Assembly (NCBI GenBank): GCA_024653845.1 | Contig: JANLHA010000082.1 | Location: forward strand, 1 to 5,783 | Direction: 5' to 3' | DNA length: 5,783 nt | Source: Candidatus Omnitrophota bacterium | GTDB lineage: Bacteria > Omnitrophota > Gorgyraeia > Zapsychrales > JANLHA01 | Shown: positions 1-3,287 of the stretch, piece after piece | Layout: the number at the start of each line of letters is the position of its first letter | Numbering within the stretch: the first letter of the stretch is position 1 | Notes under the pieces: model-generated | The model's database searches: none | Told to the model about the DNA's origin: nothing | What the model saw: the letters and a program-made list of their open reading frames with translations, nothing else | Program-made: the position numbers and the translations under genes

Positions 1-987
1 AAAGCTCACATGGTGCCCAATGGCTTCTTGATATTCTTTCAAGAGAAGGATGCGGGCTGCCACAAAAGCGTAATTGGGTTCCATTTCCAGAAGAGATTTG
101 GTTGCCATGATATTGGCTGCGCAGATGTCTTCATCACTCATCCCGTCATAAAAATTCTTAAGAGCTTCTTTAAAAATTTTATCGGCAGAGACATTTTCAA
201 GACTTTGACAGCATGTTTCGATATTGAATCGCAGTTCATTAAGGTTAATGGGTGTGAGTTCTCCTAAAGCATTTTTGATTCGAATCTCTTTGATACAATC
301 AAAAGAAATATCCAGTTGGGCTTGAGCTTCTGTTTGTCTAAGTTTGGCACGTTGTTCACGATAAAGAATGTATCGCTTGGCCACAGCATGAAGTCCCGCA
401 GTCATCAATGTTTTTTCAACGATGTCTTGAATTTCTTCAATATGAAGAGCTTTCCCTTGAGGCCATTGTTTACGAATGTCCGCAATAGCCAATTCAGAAA
501 TTTGATTAGCTTTTTCTAAAAGATTATCAATCACTCCTTCTTCTCCATAGTGAGCGCGCAAAGCCTTCGCAATCGCCATGGTGATCTTTTCGGGCTTGAA
601 AGAAACCATTCGTCCCTCGCGTTTGATGATGGAATAAGCTTCAAACGAAGCTCGGCGGGCTGTGTGTTGCTTGCGATAATCCGCGTAAACTTCTCCAATA
701 TCTTTATATCCATTTTCGTAAAGCTGACGGATCACTTCATCTTGAATTTCTTCCACCGTAAAATATTGTTTACTTTGGCGGTCTTTCAGAACGTGAATAA
801 CTTTCATCGTCAATTGCGAAATTTCTTCTTGTTCTCTTGTGGGAAGTTCGGCTTCGCGGGGCAATCGAAATTTCTCTTTGAAAGCATTGGCAATCGCGTT
901 GCTGATACGGGTAGAATTGAACGGAACGGTTTGTCCATTGCGTTTTTGGACTTTCATGTCGACAAAGCTCGATTTTTGAGACGACAT
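1..987 (-). CDS. nrdA: Ribonucleoside-diphosphate reductase large subunit, NrdA-type, N-terminal part (cut by window edge)
   Basis: This is the N-terminal 329 residues of a class I-type ribonucleotide reductase alpha subunit, which makes deoxyribonucleotides from ribonucleotides in the cytoplasm. The gene continues beyond position 1, so the catalytic barrel cysteines are not visible. Two ATP-cone (allosteric ATP/dATP-binding) modules are readable: residues about 10-112, starting VQKRNGQTVPF, and about 118-215, starting IIKREGRMVSF. A third, more diverged cone-like stretch (about 234-320, with FYDGMSDEDI and EPNYAFVAARILL) merges into the large-subunit N-terminal domain, as in E. coli NrdA. 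The ATG at 987 is chosen because AAGGAGG lies 5 nt upstream; the ATG at codon 11 lacks such support. A promoter with tandem NrdR boxes precedes it. An nrdB would be expected downstream but lies outside the window. A class II enzyme with cones is less likely but not excluded without the C-terminal part. Confidence 0.88.
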   Translation of the reverse strand, partial: MSSQKSSFVDMKVQKRNGQTVPFNSTRISNAIANAFKEKFRLPREAELPTREQEEISQLTMKVIHVLKDRQSKQYFTVEEIQDEVIRQLYENGYKDIGEVYADYRKQHTARRASFEAYSIIKREGRMVSFKPEKITMAIAKALRAHYGEEGVIDNLLEKANQISELAIADIRKQWPQGKALHIEEIQDIVEKTLMTAGLHAVAKRYILYREQRAKLRQTEAQAQLDISFDCIKEIRIKNALGELTPINLNELRFNIETCCQSLENVSADKIFKEALKNFYDGMSDEDICAANIMATKSLLEMEPNYAFVAARILLLKEYQEAIGHHVSF

Positions 988-989
988 TA

Positions 990-999
990 CCTCCTCCTT
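990..999 (-). promoter_or_regulatory. Ribosome binding site of nrdA
   Basis: Read on the minus strand, AAGGAGGAGG precedes the ATG at 987. The AAGGAGG part leaves a 5-nt spacer, which is near optimal and fixes the nrdA start. Confidence 0.8.
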
Positions 1000-1014
1000 C
1001 TCTATCTCATAGAG
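1000..1014 (-). other. Small perfect hairpin next to the nrdA Shine-Dalgarno
   Basis: The minus-strand RNA reads CUCUAU-GAG-AUAGAG, a perfect 6-bp stem with a 3-nt loop. It ends directly against the AAGGAGG of nrdA. It could influence ribosome access, or it could stack with an alternative pairing of ACCUC (just upstream) to GAGGU in the Shine-Dalgarno. The structure is visible; any regulatory role is inference. Confidence 0.4.
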
Positions 1015-1094
1015 GTTTCGGGTGAAGAAATTAATAAGATCTATTTAAAAGGTGCTCCTTCAAAATGAGGGCAGGTTTACGACAATGGGTTAAT

Positions 1095-1110
1095 GCACTA
1101 TATATGGGTG
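1095..1110. promoter_or_regulatory. NrdR box 2 (promoter-distal, inside the nrdA leader)
   Basis: On the plus strand this reads GCACTATATATGGGTG; on the minus strand it ends in ATATATAGTGC. By eye it matches 11 of 16 positions of the NrdR consensus I recall (ACACTATATATAGTGT). It shares GCACTATA with box 1 and lies exactly 31 bp from it, start to start, with a 15-bp linker. That is the usual tandem NrdR geometry, placing both boxes on the same DNA face. It is the weaker of the two boxes, and its position relative to box 1 carries most of the support. Confidence 0.75.
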
Positions 1111-1125
1111 ATAATTCTTGTTTAA

Positions 1126-1141
1126 GCACTATATTTAGTAT
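1126..1141. promoter_or_regulatory. NrdR box 1 (overlaps the nrdA -10 element)
   Basis: The minus strand reads ATACTAAATATAGTGC, matching 13 of 16 positions of the recalled NrdR consensus. NrdR is an ATP-cone repressor that binds tandem boxes upstream of ribonucleotide reductase genes when dATP is abundant. This box covers five of the six bases of the predicted -10 hexamer and the predicted transcription start. NrdR binding would therefore block RNA polymerase. No nrdR gene is visible in the window. Confidence 0.8.
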
Positions 1142-1164
1142 ATTGATGCTGCAGATTCTGTCAA
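1137..1164 (-). promoter_or_regulatory. Sigma70-type promoter of nrdA
   Basis: On the minus strand a perfect -35 TTGACA (1164-1159) is followed after 16 bp by the -10 TATACT (1142-1137), five of six matches to TATAAT. Transcription should begin near 1130, giving a leader of about 143 nt before the nrdA ATG. The -10 is embedded in NrdR box 1, which supports both calls. Confidence 0.75.
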
Positions 1165-1202
1165 GTTTGATTTTTGCATGGGAAAGAATCCATACTGATT
1201 TT

Positions 1203-1235
1203 GAGTACGCTCCGTCGGCAAAACGAAGCGCACTC
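1203..1235 (-). terminator. Stable hairpin 3' of sod, possible terminator or 3'-end stabiliser
   Basis: Minus-strand RNA folds into a 12-bp stem (1235-1224 with 1214-1203) and a 9-nt loop, beginning 26 nt after the sod stop codon. Ten pairs are Watson-Crick and two are G-U. On the plus strand the same two positions become A-C mismatches, so the structure favours minus-strand RNA, which fits the direction of the operon. The sequence after the stem (CAAAATCAG) has no U-run, so it is not a canonical intrinsic terminator. It may act as a processing or decay barrier. Confidence 0.5.
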
Positions 1236-1261
1236 ACTTCAAAAATTAGGCTCCGACGATC

Positions 1262-1888
1262 TTACCCCGCCAACGCAGATTTGAATCGTTTGGCAACAAC
1301 ATTCCAATCGACGACATTCCAGATTGCTTTGAGATAATCTGGACGACGATTTTGATATTTGAGGTAATATGCATGTTCCCAAACATCGATTCCTAAGACG
1401 GGGAGACCTTTGAATTCAGCGACATCCATCAAGGGATTGTCTTGGTTGGGAGTGGAGCCTATGAGCAATTTGCCATTGCTCACAACGAGCCAGGCCCATC
1501 CGCTTCCAAATCGATTGGTCGCTGCGGTTTCAAATTGTTCTTTGAACGCTGCAAAACTTCCAAAATCTTTTTTGATTCCTTCAGCCAATTCACCGGTCGG
1601 CTCCCCTCCACCTTTGGCAGAAAGAAGTGTCCAAAACATGGCATGATTGGCATGTCCGCCACCATTGTTACGAACAGCACCACGGATGTTTTCGGGAAGT
1701 TTAGAGATTTGAGCAATCAGATCTTCAATGGATTTGTTTTGCAAATCCGCTTTTCCTTCGAGAGCGGCATTGAGTTTGGTCACATACGTTGCATGATGTT
1801 TACCATGATGAATTTCCATGGTTTTGGCGTCGATGTGAGGCTCAATCGCGTCGAAGGCATAAGGCAATTGGGGTAATGTATAAGCCAT
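1262..1888 (-). CDS. sodA: Superoxide dismutase, Fe/Mn family, Mn-type signature
   Basis: This 208-residue enzyme converts superoxide to H2O2 and O2 in the cytoplasm; its length is normal for the family and no signal peptide is visible. The N-terminal helical domain (1 to about 90) carries metal ligands H27 (EIHHGKHH) and H82 (GHANHAMFW). The C-terminal alpha/beta domain carries D168 and H172 ([15 protein letters not shown]). The active-site glutamine is in the C-terminal domain (TPNQDNP, Q149) with glycine G77 in the opposite position, as in Mn-SODs rather than Fe-SODs. Cambialistic metal use cannot be ruled out. The start at 1888 is preferred over an upstream in-frame alternative because AAGGAGG lies 5 nt before it. 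It is the last gene of the aquaporin-tpx-sod operon, 10 nt after tpx. Confidence 0.95.
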   Translation of the reverse strand: MAYTLPQLPYAFDAIEPHIDAKTMEIHHGKHHATYVTKLNAALEGKADLQNKSIEDLIAQISKLPENIRGAVRNNGGGHANHAMFWTLLSAKGGGEPTGELAEGIKKDFGSFAAFKEQFETAATNRFGSGWAWLVVSNGKLLIGSTPNQDNPLMDVAEFKGLPVLGIDVWEHAYYLKYQNRRPDYLKAIWNVVDWNVVAKRFKSALAG

Positions 1889-1893
1889 AATAA

Positions 1894-1900
1894 CCTCCTT
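1894..1900 (-). promoter_or_regulatory. Ribosome binding site of sod, overlapping the tpx stop codon
   Basis: AAGGAGG on the minus strand lies 5 nt before the sod ATG at 1888. Its first two bases are part of the tpx stop TAA (1901-1899). This overlap suggests coupled translation of tpx and sod and fixes the sod start. Confidence 0.8.
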
Positions 1901-2423
1901 ATAATTTTTTGACCGCATCCAGAGCTGTTTGATAATCCGGTTCCGATGCGATTTCGGGAACGATTTGAATATAGGAAATTTTTCCTTCCTTGTTGACGAT
2001 AAAAATAGAACGCGCCAACAAGCGGAATTCTTTGATCAAAACTCCAAAGGCTTGACCAAATGCAGCCTCACGATGGTCAGAGAGGGTTTGGACTTGATCA
2101 ATTCCAGCAGCAGCGCACCATCGTTTTTGCGCAAACGGCAAATCCATGCTGATGGTTAAAATTACAACATCTTTTCCCAAGCCAGCTGCGGCCTGATTGA
2201 AGTGCCGAGTTTGCTTATCACAGATAGGTGTATCTAAAGAAGGCACCGCTGAGATAATCACTTTCTTTCCTAAGAAAGATGAGAGTTTCACTTCACTCAA
2301 ATTATTAGCGACTAAAGTCGCGTCCGGCGCCTGATCCCCCACTTTCACTTTATTTCCAACGAGAGTGACGGGATTTCCTTTCATCGTCACTTGAGATTGA
2401 GAAGAACAACATCCTGTACCCAT
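1899..2423 (-). CDS. tpx: Thiol peroxidase (atypical 2-Cys peroxiredoxin)
   Basis: This 174-residue peroxidase reduces H2O2 and alkyl hydroperoxides using thioredoxin-type electron donors in the cytoplasm. The Tpx signature [15 protein letters not shown] holds the peroxidatic cysteine C68 with catalytic T65. The resolving cysteine is C103 in [10 protein letters not shown], 35 residues later, close to the E. coli Tpx spacing. R138 in LLARSIF fits the conserved active-site arginine. The family core begins at [12 protein letters not shown]; ahead of it is a short extra N-terminus [11 protein letters not shown] with a vicinal cysteine pair. This has no hydrophobic stretch, so it is not a lipoprotein signal. 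The ATG at 2423 is chosen because AAGGAG sits 6 nt upstream; a TTG at 2429 would touch the Shine-Dalgarno. It is the middle gene of an operon with an aquaporin 19 nt upstream and sod 10 nt downstream. Confidence 0.95.
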   Translation of the reverse strand: MGTGCCSSQSQVTMKGNPVTLVGNKVKVGDQAPDATLVANNLSEVKLSSFLGKKVIISAVPSLDTPICDKQTRHFNQAAAGLGKDVVILTISMDLPFAQKRWCAAAGIDQVQTLSDHREAAFGQAFGVLIKEFRLLARSIFIVNKEGKISYIQIVPEIASEPDYQTALDAVKKL

Positions 2424-2429
2424 AATCAA

Positions 2430-2435
2430 CTCCTT
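2430..2435 (-). promoter_or_regulatory. Ribosome binding site of tpx
   Basis: AAGGAG on the minus strand, 6 nt before the ATG at 2423. It lies in the 19-nt gap after the aquaporin stop and rules against the in-frame TTG at 2429. Confidence 0.75.
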
Positions 2436-2442
2436 TTGTTAA

Positions 2443-3105
2443 TTATTCTTCTAGAAATTTTTGATACGTCACCGCGGCAATAATGCCTCCGGCGATTGGA
2501 CCTAACCAATACAACCAAAGATTATCAAGCCCGCCTCCAAGTAACGCGGGACCTAAATGTCGAGCAGGATTCATGGCGCCACCACTGATGGGACCTCCCA
2601 TAAGAATATCTAATGCCACGGTCAATCCTATAAAAAGTCCTCCAACTTTGGGAGCACGCTTATCAACAGCGGTTCCATAAACGACAAAAACCAAGAAAAA
2701 AGTCAAGACGATTTCGGTAATCAATCCCATCCCCTCGGAGATTCCAGCGCCAAGAGATGGTGTTCCCATATTAACTGCCGAAAGCGCATCTGCAGGAACC
2801 GCAAGTTTAATAAGGAAGGCCGCAGCAATCCCTCCTAAACATTGAACAAGGACGTATCCAATGGCGTTAAGCGCATTGATTTTTTTGGCAAAAAAAAGTC
2901 CGATGGTCACAGCCGGATTAAGATGGCCGCCACTGATTGCGCCTACAGCGCTAATCATTACGGCAATCGTGAGGCCATGAGCCATGGCAATCCCAACGAG
3001 GCCTAATGATCCACCCGTGATGTGATTGGCAGCAATGGCGCCGACTCCAACGAAGATCAAGGCGAATGTTCCGATGAATTCGGCGATCAATGCTTTGCGG
3101 TTCAT
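2443..3105 (-). CDS. MIP-family aquaporin with a plant-TIP2-like selectivity filter
   Basis: This 220-residue inner-membrane channel has the six-helix, two-hemihelix MIP layout. Both pore motifs are intact: SGGHLNPAVT (N63-P64-A65) and SGGAMNPAR (N179-P180-A181). Conserved helix glutamates are at E9 and E131. Aligning by eye with E. coli AqpZ, the aromatic/arginine filter is H43, I167, G176 and R182 rather than F/H/T/R. H-I-G-R is the filter known from plant tonoplast TIP2 channels, which pass water and ammonia; TIPs in general also pass H2O2. Y199-W200 fits water-type aquaporins rather than glycerol facilitators. The residue after NPAR is an unusual histidine (H183). The start at 3105 has AAAGGA 6 nt upstream. 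It is the first gene of the operon with tpx and sod, so H2O2 is a plausible substrate (inference). I give no symbol because aqpZ would imply the wrong filter. Confidence 0.93.
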   Translation of the reverse strand: MNRKALIAEFIGTFALIFVGVGAIAANHITGGSLGLVGIAMAHGLTIAVMISAVGAISGGHLNPAVTIGLFFAKKINALNAIGYVLVQCLGGIAAAFLIKLAVPADALSAVNMGTPSLGAGISEGMGLITEIVLTFFLVFVVYGTAVDKRAPKVGGLFIGLTVALDILMGGPISGGAMNPARHLGPALLGGGLDNLWLYWLGPIAGGIIAAVTYQKFLEE

Positions 3106-3111
3106 GATCAA

Positions 3112-3117
3112 TCCTTT
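3112..3117 (-). promoter_or_regulatory. Ribosome binding site of the aquaporin gene
   Basis: AAAGGA on the minus strand, 6 nt before the ATG at 3105. It favours this start over in-frame codons further upstream, which would add a non-family N-terminus. Confidence 0.7.
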
Positions 3118-3158
3118 CTCTACTGAGTTTAAAATGAATAAAATCAAGATTCGCCACT

Positions 3159-3186
3159 ATCTTACAATTTTTCTTTGATTTGTCAA
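3159..3186 (-). promoter_or_regulatory. Sigma70-type promoter of the aquaporin-tpx-sod operon
   Basis: The minus strand has a perfect -35 TTGACA (3186-3181), a 16-bp spacer and a -10 TAAGAT (3164-3159), four of six matches. Transcription would start near 3152, leaving a leader of about 47 nt. I see no other good promoter in the gaps of the operon, so the three genes probably share this one. I could not identify a convincing OxyR, PerR or Fur site. Confidence 0.65.
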
Positions 3187-3222
3187 CAAGACGATTCTCG
3201 ACGGGAAAAACATAATAAATAA

Positions 3223-3253
3223 GATGATTTCAAGCGGATCGCGAAGGATCATC
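3223..3253 (-). terminator. Weak terminator-like hairpin after the HEAT-repeat gene
   Basis: On the minus strand GATGAT (3253-3248) pairs with ATCATC (3228-3223). Inner pairs are TTC/GAA and GCG/CGC, separated by small bulges. The stem is followed by a T-rich but interrupted tract (TTATTTATTATGTTTTT). It begins 34 nt after the HEAT gene stop and lies upstream of the next promoter, where a terminator would be expected. The bulges make the call tentative. Confidence 0.4.
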
Positions 3254-3287
3254 GAGGAGAAAAGCATGTTTGATTGATCTGAATTTT

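Noticed and set aside
550..1068. 172-codon open frame on the plus strand antisense to nrdA
   Set aside because: It overlaps the clear ATP-cone coding sequence, has no recognisable family and no Shine-Dalgarno I could see. It also runs through the nrdA ribosome binding site. It is most likely a shadow frame.
1031..1237. Short minus-strand frame between sod and nrdA (68 codons)
   Set aside because: It spans the nrdA promoter, both NrdR boxes and the sod 3' hairpin, and its product is unlike any protein I know. The regulatory reading explains the sequence better.
1442..1876. 144-codon open frame on the plus strand antisense to sod
   Set aside because: The minus strand here encodes a full superoxide dismutase with all metal ligands; the antisense frame has no family features.
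3205..3222. AT-rich TTATTTATTATG resembling half a PerR or Fur site upstream of the aquaporin promoter
   Set aside because: The palindrome is poor and the site is more simply explained as the T-rich tract after the terminator-like hairpin.
3254..3277. Plus-strand GAGGAG followed by ATG (3267), a possible small gene start
   Set aside because: The frame stops after three codons (Met-Phe-Asp), so it cannot be a meaningful gene; likely chance.
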